Assembly: GCA_018713335.1 (NCBI GenBank)
Contig: DVOW01000050.1
Coordinates: 1-64,000 of the forward strand
DNA: 64,000 nucleotides
Direction of reading: 5' to 3'
DNA from: Candidatus Merdivicinus intestinigallinarum
Lineage (GTDB): Bacteria > Bacillota > Clostridia > Oscillospirales > Ruminococcaceae
Each line of letters starts with the position of its first letter. Within the stretch, counting starts at the first letter, position 1. Position numbers and translations under genes: made by a program. This document shows positions 33,560 to 43,685 of the stretch, one piece after another. The notes beneath the pieces are model-generated. The model saw nothing but the letters and a program-made list of their open reading frames with translations, made no database searches and was not told the DNA's origin.

Positions 33560-35008
33560 ATGCAGTCATTTTCTGACGTGTTAAATCTTGTCAAAGATTA
33601 TTTTCAGGAGAAGGTCCGCAGGGGCGAACTGACCGAAACCGCCTACCGCTGCTGGATCAAAAATATCGAACCCGGCCGCTTTGAAAACAACACAGCCTAT
33701 TTGTCTGTGTCTTCCAGCTTTTACCGGAGCATCCTGGTGGACCAGTACCTGAGCCAGCTGAAGGAAGCCTTTGAAGCGGTGCTGGGGTTCCCGGTCAATG
33801 TGGAGATCCTCTGCGGCGCGGAGGGCGCACCGTCGGAGCCGCCTCCATCTCCTCCCGCGGAAACCCCGCACCCGGCGGAACCGGAGGAGCCTGCTCCCGC
33901 GCCGGTGTATTCCGGCGGCGACAGCTCCCTTTCCTTCCTGGACCAGAAGATCCGGGATTCGGATCTGTTTGTAGGGGACTACGACTACACCTTCGACACT
34001 TTTATTGTAGGCAGCAAAAACGAGTTCGCATACACCGCCTGCAAATCCGTAGCCAACTCCGCCAACATCCACAGCACGTCCATGAAGCCCTACAACCCTC
34101 TTTTCATTTACGGCCCCAGCGGCCTGGGCAAGACCCACCTGCTCATGGCCATAAAAAATGAGATCCAGAAAACCGACCCTACATTAAATGTCATCTACAC
34201 CAACTGCGAAACCTTTTCCAACGAGCTGATCCTGGCCATCAAAAACCAGAACACCGGCCCCTTCCACGAAAAGTACCGGCATTCCGATTTCTTTCTGATT
34301 GACGACATCCAGTTCCTGTCCGGCAAGGAAGCTTCCCAGGAGGAGTTTTTCCACACCTTCAACGAGCTTTACCAGTGCGGCAAGCAGATCGTCATCACCT
34401 CGGACCGGCCCCCCAAGGACATCAACGTCATCGCCGACCGGCTGAAATCCCGGTTCGAGTGGGGCCTGCTGGCGGACATCGGCGCCCCGGACCTGGAAAC
34501 CCGCATCGCCATCATCCAGCGGAAAGCGGAGCTTCTGCAGATCCGGATCCCCGACGACATCATCAACTTTATCGCCGCCAAGCTGAAAAGCAACATCCGG
34601 CAGCTGGAGGGAGCCGTAAAAAAGATCAAGATGTATAAGCTGTACACCGGTTCCGACCCCTCCTTGAGCGTGGCCCAGAACGTCATTAAGGAAATCCTCA
34701 ACGACAACCAGCCCATGCCTATCACCATTGAACGGATCATCGACGAGGTTGCCCAAACCTACAAGGTAAACCCGGCGGACATCCGTTCCAATAAAAAGAA
34801 CGCTCCCATTTCCCAGGCCCGGCAGATCGCCATTTACATCGTCCGGGAAATCACCCAGGCCACCATGAAGGAGATCGGCCAGGAATTCGGCGGCCGGGAC
34901 CACACCACCATCGTCTACACCCTGAAAAAGGTGGAGAACCTGATTAAAACCAACCCTCACGACAAAGGGATCATCGAAGACATCATCAAAAATATCCGGG
35001 ACAACTAA
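33560..35008 (+). CDS. dnaA: Chromosomal replication initiator DnaA
   Basis: The 482-residue protein has domain I (to about residue 85), a Pro/Glu-rich linker domain II (about 90-125), the AAA+ domain with Walker A GPSGLGKTHLL and Walker B FLIDDIQFL, and domain IV with the DnaA-box signature GGRDHTTIVYTLKKVE. It opens oriC and loads helicase. ATG 33560 follows an AGGAGG site at 33544. DnaA-box-like sites flank the gene on both sides, so it sits inside a bipartite origin. Confidence 0.98.
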   Translation: MQSFSDVLNLVKDYFQEKVRRGELTETAYRCWIKNIEPGRFENNTAYLSVSSSFYRSILVDQYLSQLKEAFEAVLGFPVNVEILCGAEGAPSEPPPSPPAETPHPAEPEEPAPAPVYSGGDSSLSFLDQKIRDSDLFVGDYDYTFDTFIVGSKNEFAYTACKSVANSANIHSTSMKPYNPLFIYGPSGLGKTHLLMAIKNEIQKTDPTLNVIYTNCETFSNELILAIKNQNTGPFHEKYRHSDFFLIDDIQFLSGKEASQEEFFHTFNELYQCGKQIVITSDRPPKDINVIADRLKSRFEWGLLADIGAPDLETRIAIIQRKAELLQIRIPDDIINFIAAKLKSNIRQLEGAVKKIKMYKLYTGSDPSLSVAQNVIKEILNDNQPMPITIERIIDEVAQTYKVNPADIRSNKKNAPISQARQIAIYIVREITQATMKEIGQEFGGRDHTTIVYTLKKVENLIKTNPHDKGIIEDIIKNIRDN

Positions 35009-35503
35009 ACTTTCCGTAAAAGGGCCTTCCCGCGGTTTTTCACATTTTGTGGAATGGGAAAAGGCAGAGTTTCCGGGCCTTTTCCGCCGGATCCTTTCAA
35101 ATCTCACTGAAATCACCTGAGAATTTTCCATGCGCCTATGTGGAAAAACGGCGATGCAAACCGGCGATTCTCTCCAAACATTTTTCTCCACCTTTCCACC
35201 GATCCTAACCTTCTTTTCTCCACACCGCCGTGGAAACCTTTCCGGCGTTCCACATTTTCCCATTATCCCTTTTTGTTATCCCCATTGGCAGAACCGGCGT
35301 TTTTTCCCGAAAACAAGGCCGTTGGAAGCATCTTCCACAATCCCACAGGCTCTACTATAACTACTATCTTCTTTCTAATATATTCTATCTATCTGGCTGT
35401 CTTTTCCGCGGCAGCAGAACCAAATCCTTTATTATACAGTGCGTAATATTGGATGACAGCGCACTTTTTCAATGCAAACGTACTTAAGGAATGGAGGTTC
35501 CCT
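35009..35503. other. oriC, downstream (incC-like) part between dnaA and dnaN
   Basis: This 495-bp gap has no gene. It carries DnaA-box-like words: TGTGGAAAA (35139-35147), TTCTCCACA (35216-35224), TTATCCCCA (35276-35284), each one mismatch from consensus, and weaker ones at about 35038-35052, 35228-35234, 35247-35254 and 35333-35339. A GC-rich patch and a trio-plus-AT-rich element follow near 35345-35400. A GGAAAAGGC/GCCTTTTCC hairpin at about 35057-35086 may end dnaA transcription but lacks a T tract. Confidence 0.8.
35352..35393. other. DnaA-trio and AT-rich unwinding element
   Basis: From 35352 the plus strand reads CTA CTA TAA CTA CTA then TCTTCTTTC and an AT-rich stretch with TAATATATTC. 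On the lower strand CTA is 3'-GAT-5', the DnaA-trio unit described for Bacillus subtilis. It directly follows the last box-like words (CTTCCACA and CCCACAGG), the expected box, GC-patch, trio, AT-rich order of a basal unwinding system. Confidence 0.75.
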
Positions 35504-36628
35504 ATGAAATTTATCTGTGATAAAACAACCCTCTCCGAAGCGGTCAACAATGTTTCCCCGGCGGTATCCGCCAAATCTTCCATGGCGGCTTTGGAGTGCG
35601 TCCTTCTCCGGTGCACAGGCAGCGCCCTGTCGGTGATCGGATACAATCTGGAGCTGGGCATTACCAAGGACCTGGCGGTTTCCTCCGGGGAACCCGGGGC
35701 CGTTATATTAAACGCCCGGCTCTTCGGGGAAATCATCAACCGGATGCCCAACACGGAAATTTCCGTATCCACCGACGACAAGCTGCTGACCATTATCAAA
35801 GGCGGCGGCGCCCAGTTCACTATTTTGGGCATGGGGGCGGAGGAGTATCCGGAAATCCCGGTGGTGACAGAGGAAAAATCCTTCCATATCGGGGCGGACA
35901 CCCTGCGGAGCATGATCTCCCAGACTTTGTATGCCGTGTCCCAGGACGCCAGCACCCCGGTCCTCACCGGCGTGCTCTTTGAGAAAAAGGCGGGGACCCT
36001 TTCTTTGGTTTCCGTAGACGGGTGCCGGCTGGCCCTGCGGCGGGAGGCCATCGAGGGAGGTGAGGATTTCCGGTTTATCGTCCCCGGCAAAACTCTAAGC
36101 GAACTCTTGAAGCTCTTGAGCCGGTTTTCCGGCGGGGAAGCGGAGGTTCTGGTCAAGGCCGGCAGCAAGCACATTGTCTTTGACTGCGGCGGCTATCAGG
36201 TGATCTCCCGTCTCCTGGAAGGGGAATTTATCGACTACAACACCGCCATCCCCAAGGAGCACAAGACCCGGGTGACCCTGTCGGCCAGGGAATTTGCCGA
36301 AAGCATCGGCCGGGCTTCCATTATCATCAATGAAAAGATCAAAAACCCGGTCAAGGCCGTTTTTGAGGAAAACCGGGTATCCATTTCCTGTGAAACCCCT
36401 ATGGGGAAGGTATCCGACCAGATGGTTGCGGAGGTGGAAGGGGCCCCGGTGCGGGTGGGCTTCAACAACAAATTCATGACCGACGCCTTAAAAGCCAGCG
36501 AGGAGGACGAGCTGGTGCTGGAGATCAACACCGCCTTCTCTCCCATCAAGCTGCTGCCCAAGGAAGGGGACAGCTTCACATTTTTAGTTATGCCCATGAG
36601 GTTGAAAGATGATAACGAAACACATTAA
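35504..36628 (+). CDS. dnaN: DNA polymerase III beta subunit (sliding clamp)
   Basis: The 374-residue clamp begins MKFICDKTTLSEAVNNVSPAV and has the three repeated clamp domains, ending with the YLVMPMRL-type tail FTFLVMPMRLKD that forms the peptide-binding pocket. I chose ATG 35504 behind TGGAGGTTCC; the longer frame from 35453 adds residues with no family match. Its 3' end overlaps the S4-domain gene by 20 bp. Confidence 0.97.
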   Translation: MKFICDKTTLSEAVNNVSPAVSAKSSMAALECVLLRCTGSALSVIGYNLELGITKDLAVSSGEPGAVILNARLFGEIINRMPNTEISVSTDDKLLTIIKGGGAQFTILGMGAEEYPEIPVVTEEKSFHIGADTLRSMISQTLYAVSQDASTPVLTGVLFEKKAGTLSLVSVDGCRLALRREAIEGGEDFRFIVPGKTLSELLKLLSRFSGGEAEVLVKAGSKHIVFDCGGYQVISRLLEGEFIDYNTAIPKEHKTRVTLSAREFAESIGRASIIINEKIKNPVKAVFEENRVSISCETPMGKVSDQMVAEVEGAPVRVGFNNKFMTDALKASEEDELVLEINTAFSPIKLLPKEGDSFTFLVMPMRLKDDNETH

Positions 36629-36821
36629 GATCAAAACCGGTTTTATCCGGATGGACCAGTTTTTAAAATTCGCCGGCGTGGCGGAAACAGGCGGCCACGC
36701 CAAGCAGCTGATTCAAGAGGGGCTCATCCTCTGCAACGGGGAAGTCTGCACCCAGCGGGGGAAAAAGCTGTACCCCGGGGATGAGGTCACCGTGGAGGAA
36801 TACCGCCTGCTGGTGGACTGA
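36609..36821 (+). CDS. yaaA: S4-domain RNA-binding protein YaaA (RlbA-like)
   Basis: The 70-residue protein is a single S4 fold: FIRMDQFLKFAGVAETGGHAKQLIQEGLILCNGEV followed by GKKLYPGDEV. It binds structured RNA, possibly rRNA during ribosome assembly, and is standard between dnaN and recF in Firmicutes. The 20-bp overlap with dnaN and 2-bp gap to recF imply translational coupling. Confidence 0.92.
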   Translation: MITKHIKIKTGFIRMDQFLKFAGVAETGGHAKQLIQEGLILCNGEVCTQRGKKLYPGDEVTVEEYRLLVD

Positions 36822-36823
36822 CC

Positions 36824-37936
36824 ATGATAATCGAATCCCTGGAACTCCACGATTTCCGCAATATCCGGGAGGCGTCCCTCTCCCCCTGCCCGGGCATCAA
36901 CATCCTGCTGGGGGAAAACGCCCAGGGCAAGACCAACCTGATGGAGGCCGTCTGGCTCTGCACCGGCTCCCGCAGCTTCCGGGGCTCCCGGGAAAGCCAG
37001 ATGATCCGGTTCGGGGCGGAGGCCTTCCGGGTGGAGCTTTCCTTCCGGGACCGGGAACGGCTCCAGAATATCCGCTACAGCGGCGGGGAACGGCGGAGGA
37101 AGATCCTCTTAAACGGCGCCCCCCTGCGCCAGCCCTCCCAGCTTTCCGGGGTGTTCCCGGCGGTGGCCTTTGACCCCACGGGGTTAGATATTGTCCGGGA
37201 AGGGCCGGAAAAGCGGCGGCAGTTTTTGGATAACGCTATTTCCCAGCTAAAGCCCGCCTACGCCAAATACCTGGCCCAGTACCAGGCGGTGCTGGAACAG
37301 CGCAACGCCATCCTCCGGGACCCGGAGCGCTGCCGCCAGTTTGCCGACACCTTCGACATCTGGGACACGCAGCTGGCCAAGCTGGGGACCGCCCTTTCCC
37401 TTTACCGGGCGGACTACTTAAAAAAGCTGGAGCCTGCGGCGGCGGAGATCTACGGGGGCTTTTCCGGGTACGCCGAGTCCTTTTCCATGGGCTATGAATC
37501 CACGGTGTATGAGCCGGAGGAGCCTTTGGAGATCTATTCCGACCAGCTGATCGAGAAATACCGGCAGGCCCTTTTGGATACCCGGGAAACCGACCGGAAA
37601 ATGCGCTGCACCACCAAAGGCGTCCACCGGGACGACCTGTCTTTGTCCGTCAACGGCCTGCCCGCCCGGTCCTTCGGCTCCAGAGGGCAGCAGCGGAGCT
37701 GCGCTGTGGCATTGCGGCTGGGGGAAGCCCGGCTTTACCGGGGGATCACCGGGGAAACGCCGGTGATCCTCTTGGACGACGTCATGAGCGAGCTGGACCA
37801 GGGCCGCCAGGATTATATCTTGAACCAGATCCGGGGCTTCCAGGTCCTGATTACCTGCTGCGACGCGTCCAATACTCTCCGCATGGAAAGCGGGAGTATT
37901 TTTTCCGTCCGGGAAGGACAAATCCGCCGGGAGTGA
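36824..37936 (+). CDS. recF: DNA replication and repair protein RecF
   Basis: The 370-residue SMC-like ATPase has LHDFRNIREA, Walker A GENAQGKTNLMEAVW (about residues 31-45), the signature FGSRGQQRSCAVALRL and Walker B ILLDDVMSELD. It helps RecA loading at gaps. ATG 36824 starts two bases after the yaaA stop. Confidence 0.96.
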   Translation: MIIESLELHDFRNIREASLSPCPGINILLGENAQGKTNLMEAVWLCTGSRSFRGSRESQMIRFGAEAFRVELSFRDRERLQNIRYSGGERRRKILLNGAPLRQPSQLSGVFPAVAFDPTGLDIVREGPEKRRQFLDNAISQLKPAYAKYLAQYQAVLEQRNAILRDPERCRQFADTFDIWDTQLAKLGTALSLYRADYLKKLEPAAAEIYGGFSGYAESFSMGYESTVYEPEEPLEIYSDQLIEKYRQALLDTRETDRKMRCTTKGVHRDDLSLSVNGLPARSFGSRGQQRSCAVALRLGEARLYRGITGETPVILLDDVMSELDQGRQDYILNQIRGFQVLITCCDASNTLRMESGSIFSVREGQIRRE

Positions 37937-37955
37937 TTCCCAGAAAGGCCGTTTT

Positions 37956-38210
37956 ATGTACCTGCACATCGGAAATGAAAAGATCCTCAACGAAAAGGAT
38001 ATCATCGGGATCTTCGACATTGAGAACGCCTCGGTGTCCAAGCTGACCAAGGAATTTCTGGGCTATTCCCAGAAAAACGGGCAGGTGGTGAGCTTAACAA
38101 ACGACCTGCCCAAATCCATCATTGTCTGGGAGCGTGAAGGAGAGCGCAGGCTCTACCTTTCCCAGTTAGCGCCGGCCACCCTCTATAAGCGGAGCCGGTT
38201 TTTCGGATAA
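37956..38210 (+). CDS. remB: DUF370 protein, RemB (YaaB)-like
   Basis: The 84-residue protein has the RemA/RemB fold: MYLHIGNEKILNEKDIIGIFD, then SLTNDLPKSIIVWERE. In Bacillus RemB lies between recF and gyrB and takes part in matrix-gene regulation and DNA binding; RemA forms DNA-wrapping rings. The basic KRSRFFG end would suit DNA binding. Matrix regulation in this organism is not shown. Confidence 0.88.
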   Translation: MYLHIGNEKILNEKDIIGIFDIENASVSKLTKEFLGYSQKNGQVVSLTNDLPKSIIVWEREGERRLYLSQLAPATLYKRSRFFG

Positions 38211-38229
38211 ACAACGCAATCCAACCTGA

Positions 38230-40182
<1,953 letters not shown>

Positions 40183-40233
40183 TGGTTTGCAATCTGTATC
40201 TATTTGCGATGGATATACGAACAGGAGAGTAAT

Positions 40234-41013
40234 ATGAGCGAATTGGAAAAGGATCTGCCGGAAAATCCCGCAGAAACGCCTGAGGCTGTGCCGGAAGGAC
40301 CGGAGCCGGAGGAAACAGCGCCGGCCCCTGATTCTTCTCCGGAACAAGGGGCCGTCCGGCTCCCGGATGAGGAGCCCCCGGAGGAAAAGCCTGCGGAAAA
40401 GGAAAAAAAGATCGTCCCCGGTCAGGGAGTCAACGCGGATAAATACGACGTATCGGAGCCCTGGCTTGACGGCAAACGGGTGGACGACAGCGTGGAGGGC
40501 TTGGGCATCGACTACGACCTAAAGGGCGAGGAAGTGGAAACCGCCTTAAAATACTTCCAGAAAAAGACCATTTACCGGAAAAACGCCATTTTTACGGTGA
40601 TTTTGGCGGTGATTGCCGCCCTGTACGGCCAGGCCATTTTCAAAAATCCCGATTACGCCATGGGCTATTTCATGATTGTCTTGGCATTGGCAGTCATCTT
40701 CATGCTGTGGTTTTTGCCGGCCCGGCACATTAAATCCGCCGCCAACGCCGCAGATATTTCAGAGGATTCCTTCCACCTGGAATTCTGCCCCGGAGGGCTT
40801 CTGCTCCCCCAGGAGGACGGGCGGTACCTGGTGGGCTTTGACCGCCCCGCCATGCGGGCGGTGGAGTTCCCGTCCCTGTTTTTGATTGTGGCCAGCAAAG
40901 AAAAGCTCTTTGTGCTGCCCAAGCGCTGTATCCCGGAGGAAAACCAGGAGGCTTTGCGGGAGCTGCTGCGGGAGGGCTTAGGCGCCCGTTTTGAAAAGGC
41001 GGAAGAAAAGTAA
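40234..41013 (+). CDS. Membrane protein with disordered acidic N-terminus and YcxB-like C-terminus
   Basis: The 259-residue protein begins with about 60 residues rich in Glu and Pro, followed by a Lys-rich stretch, then a linker (IDYDLKGEEVETALKYF), two membrane helices (AIFTVILAVIAALYGQAI and MGYFMIVLALAVIFMLWFLPA) and a C-terminal beta-rich domain with LFVLPKRCIPEE, which recalls YcxB-like/PH-like domains. Two helices plus this domain are the usual YcxB-like layout; the long acidic N-terminus is extra. It sits between gyrB and gyrA, 39 bp before the gyrA start. ATG 40234 follows AGGAGAG. Its role is unknown. Confidence 0.75.
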   Translation: MSELEKDLPENPAETPEAVPEGPEPEETAPAPDSSPEQGAVRLPDEEPPEEKPAEKEKKIVPGQGVNADKYDVSEPWLDGKRVDDSVEGLGIDYDLKGEEVETALKYFQKKTIYRKNAIFTVILAVIAALYGQAIFKNPDYAMGYFMIVLALAVIFMLWFLPARHIKSAANAADISEDSFHLEFCPGGLLLPQEDGRYLVGFDRPAMRAVEFPSLFLIVASKEKLFVLPKRCIPEENQEALRELLREGLGARFEKAEEK

Positions 41014-41052
41014 CAGACCCGGCCGGCGTCTGCCCGGCAAGGAGGAAGAACG

Positions 41053-43656
41053 TTGGAAAACAATTTTGAAAATAACGAAGGCACTAAGATTCTGCAAATC
41101 GACATCGACGAGGAAATGCGCACCGCGTTCCTTGACTACTCCATGTCGGTCATCGTGTCCCGGGCCCTGCCGGACGTCCGGGACGGCTTGAAGCCGGTCC
41201 ACCGCCGCATCGTCTACACCATGCACGAGGCGGGCCTGACCCCGGACAAGCCCTTTAAAAAATGCGCCACCACCGTCGGCGACGTGCTGGGTAAATACCA
41301 CCCCCACGGCGACGCGTCCGTTTATGACGCTTTGGTCCGTTTGGGCCAGGATTTCTCCCTGCGTTATCCCCTGGTGGACAAGCACGGAAACTTCGGTACC
41401 ATCGACGGCGACCCCCCTGCGGCTTACCGTTACACCGAGGCCCGCATGAGCAAAATGGCCCTGTACATGGTGGCGGACATCAACAAGGACACCATCGACT
41501 ACGATTCCAACTACGACGACTCGTTAAAGGAGCCCCGGGTGCTGCCGTCCCGGTTCCCGAACCTGCTGGTCAACGGCTCCACCGGTATCGCTGTTGGTAT
41601 GGCCACCAATATCCCGCCCCACAACCTGCGGGAGGTCATCGACGCCTGCGTGGCCCTGATCCGCAACCCGGATCTGGGGCTGGAAGGGCTCATGGAGCAC
41701 ATCCAGGGGCCGGATTTCCCCACCGGCGGCATCATCATGGGCCGCAGCGGCATCCGGGCGGCTTACGCCACCGGCCGGGGCAAGATCACCCTCCGGGCCC
41801 GGACCAATATCGAGGAGGACAGCAAGGGCCGTTCCTCCATCGTGGTGACGGAAATCCCCTACATGATCAACAAGACCCGCATTCTGGAAAATGTGGCGGC
41901 CCTGGTCAAGGACGGCCGTATCCCCGGCATCTCCTTTATCCGGGACGAATCCGACCGGGAAGGCATGCGGATCGTCTTTGAGCTGAAGCGGGACGCCATC
42001 CCCCAGGTGGTCTTAAACCAGCTCTTTTCCTACTCCTCCCTGCAGGAAACTGTGGGCGTCATCATGCTGGCCCTGGTAAACGGCCAGCCCAAGATCCTGA
42101 CCCTCAAGGATATGCTGCGGCATTACCTGGACTTCCAGGCGGAAGTCATCACCCGGCGCACCCGGTTCGACCTGAACAAGGCTTTGGAACGGGCCCACAT
42201 CCTGGAAGGCTTGAAGCGGGCTGTGGACATTGTGGACGAGATCATCGCCACCATCCGGGCCTGCAAAGGCGGCCAGCCGGAGGCCAAAAAGGCCATTATG
42301 GAAAAATTCGGCTTTGACGATCCCCAAGCTTCCGCCATTGTGGCGTTCCGTTTGGGACAGCTGGCCGGCTTGGAGATCTTAAAAATCGAGGAAGAACTGA
42401 ATGGCCTCCATGCCCGCATTACCGAAATGCAGGAAATTCTGGGCGACCACAATAAGGTTATGGAAATCGTGGCCAAGGAGCTTTTGGAGATCAAGGAGAA
42501 ATTCGGCGACGAGCGCCGCACCGACATCCAGACCGTTTCCGGGGAAGTGGACATCGAGGACCTGATCCCCCGGGAAGACTGCGTGGTCACCCTGACGGAA
42601 AAAGGCTATGTCAAACGCCAGCCCGCCGATGTCTATAAGATCCAGAAGCGGGGCGGCCGGGGCGTTTCCGGCATGAAGCAGAAGGACGAGGACATTGTCC
42701 AGGAAATGTTTATCTGCTCTTCCCACGACAATATGCTGTTCTTGACCACCAAAGGCCGGATGTTCAAGCTCAAATGCTACGAGATCCCGGAGGGAAGCCG
42801 CAGTTCTATGGGCTCCCACATCAATAACCTGCTGGCTTTAGAGCCGGAGGAGCAGATCAGCGCCATGATGAGCGTGCCCGGCTTCGACCCCGGCAAATAT
42901 GTGGTCATGGTCACAAGGCGGGGGCTCATCAAGCGCACCCGGCTGGACGCTTACAAGAATATCCGCAAAAACGGCCTGAACGCCATCACCCTAAACGAGA
43001 ACGACGAGCTGGTGTTCTCCCGGCTCACCAACGGCGAGTGCCAGCTGCTCATTGCCACCCGGGGCGGCATGATTATCCGCTTTGACGAAAACGACGTCCG
43101 GGAAATGTCCCGCACCGCCATGGGCGTGAAGGCTATCCGCCTGAAAGACGGCGACGAGGTAGTGGGCATGGCCCGGGTCCGGGAAGGCGCTTCCGTTATG
43201 ACCGTCACCGATAAGGGCTTAGGGCGCCGCACCGCCTTGGAGGATTACCCTGTCCAGAGCCGCAACGGCTTGGGCAAGATCAACTATAAGGTCAGCGAGG
43301 AAAAGGGGACTGTCTGCGGCATCAAGGTGGTAGACGATACCGACGACCTGATTATGATTTCCAACGACGGCGTCATCATCCGCATTGCGGTTGCAGATGT
43401 GCGCCTCATGTCCCGGTACGCTTCCGGCGTCCGGGTCATGCGCCTGGGCGAAAACGACCGGGTGGTGACCTTTGTCCGGGCGGAGCACGCTGAAGACGAG
43501 GAAACCGAAAAGATCGAGGACAGCCAGGAGGAGGATTCCGAAGCGGCAGAGGCAGAAGCCCTGGAACGGGAGCTGGAAGCCGACGACGCGGCCAATCCTC
43601 AGGAAGAGGAGCCGGAAGCGGAAGACCCCGGCGATGAGGAAGAGCCTGAAGAATAA
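41053..43656 (+). CDS. gyrA: DNA gyrase subunit A
   Basis: The 867-residue subunit has the winged-helix/tower region with the catalytic Tyr127 in [10 protein letters not shown], the quinolone region [19 protein letters not shown] (83-101), and a C-terminal beta-pinwheel with the GyrA box [10 protein letters not shown], which separates gyrase from topoisomerase IV. The residue matching E. coli Ser83 is Ala88 here. The last about 55 residues are an almost pure Glu/Asp/Ala tail, reminiscent of the regulatory acidic tail of E. coli GyrA. The start is TTG 41053 behind AAGGAGGAAG. Confidence 0.97.
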   Translation: MENNFENNEGTKILQIDIDEEMRTAFLDYSMSVIVSRALPDVRDGLKPVHRRIVYTMHEAGLTPDKPFKKCATTVGDVLGKYHPHGDASVYDALVRLGQDFSLRYPLVDKHGNFGTIDGDPPAAYRYTEARMSKMALYMVADINKDTIDYDSNYDDSLKEPRVLPSRFPNLLVNGSTGIAVGMATNIPPHNLREVIDACVALIRNPDLGLEGLMEHIQGPDFPTGGIIMGRSGIRAAYATGRGKITLRARTNIEEDSKGRSSIVVTEIPYMINKTRILENVAALVKDGRIPGISFIRDESDREGMRIVFELKRDAIPQVVLNQLFSYSSLQETVGVIMLALVNGQPKILTLKDMLRHYLDFQAEVITRRTRFDLNKALERAHILEGLKRAVDIVDEIIATIRACKGGQPEAKKAIMEKFGFDDPQASAIVAFRLGQLAGLEILKIEEELNGLHARITEMQEILGDHNKVMEIVAKELLEIKEKFGDERRTDIQTVSGEVDIEDLIPREDCVVTLTEKGYVKRQPADVYKIQKRGGRGVSGMKQKDEDIVQEMFICSSHDNMLFLTTKGRMFKLKCYEIPEGSRSSMGSHINNLLALEPEEQISAMMSVPGFDPGKYVVMVTRRGLIKRTRLDAYKNIRKNGLNAITLNENDELVFSRLTNGECQLLIATRGGMIIRFDENDVREMSRTAMGVKAIRLKDGDEVVGMARVREGASVMTVTDKGLGRRTALEDYPVQSRNGLGKINYKVSEEKGTVCGIKVVDDTDDLIMISNDGVIIRIAVADVRLMSRYASGVRVMRLGENDRVVTFVRAEHAEDEETEKIEDSQEEDSEAAEAEALERELEADDAANPQEEEPEAEDPGDEEEPEE

Positions 43657-43685
43657 TCGCTGACTGCGGCTGCGGAGGGATTTTT

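Noticed and set aside
34184-35263. A 359-codon minus-strand frame opposite dnaA running into oriC
   Set aside because: dnaA is unambiguous; the antisense frame covers the origin and has no ribosome site or domain.
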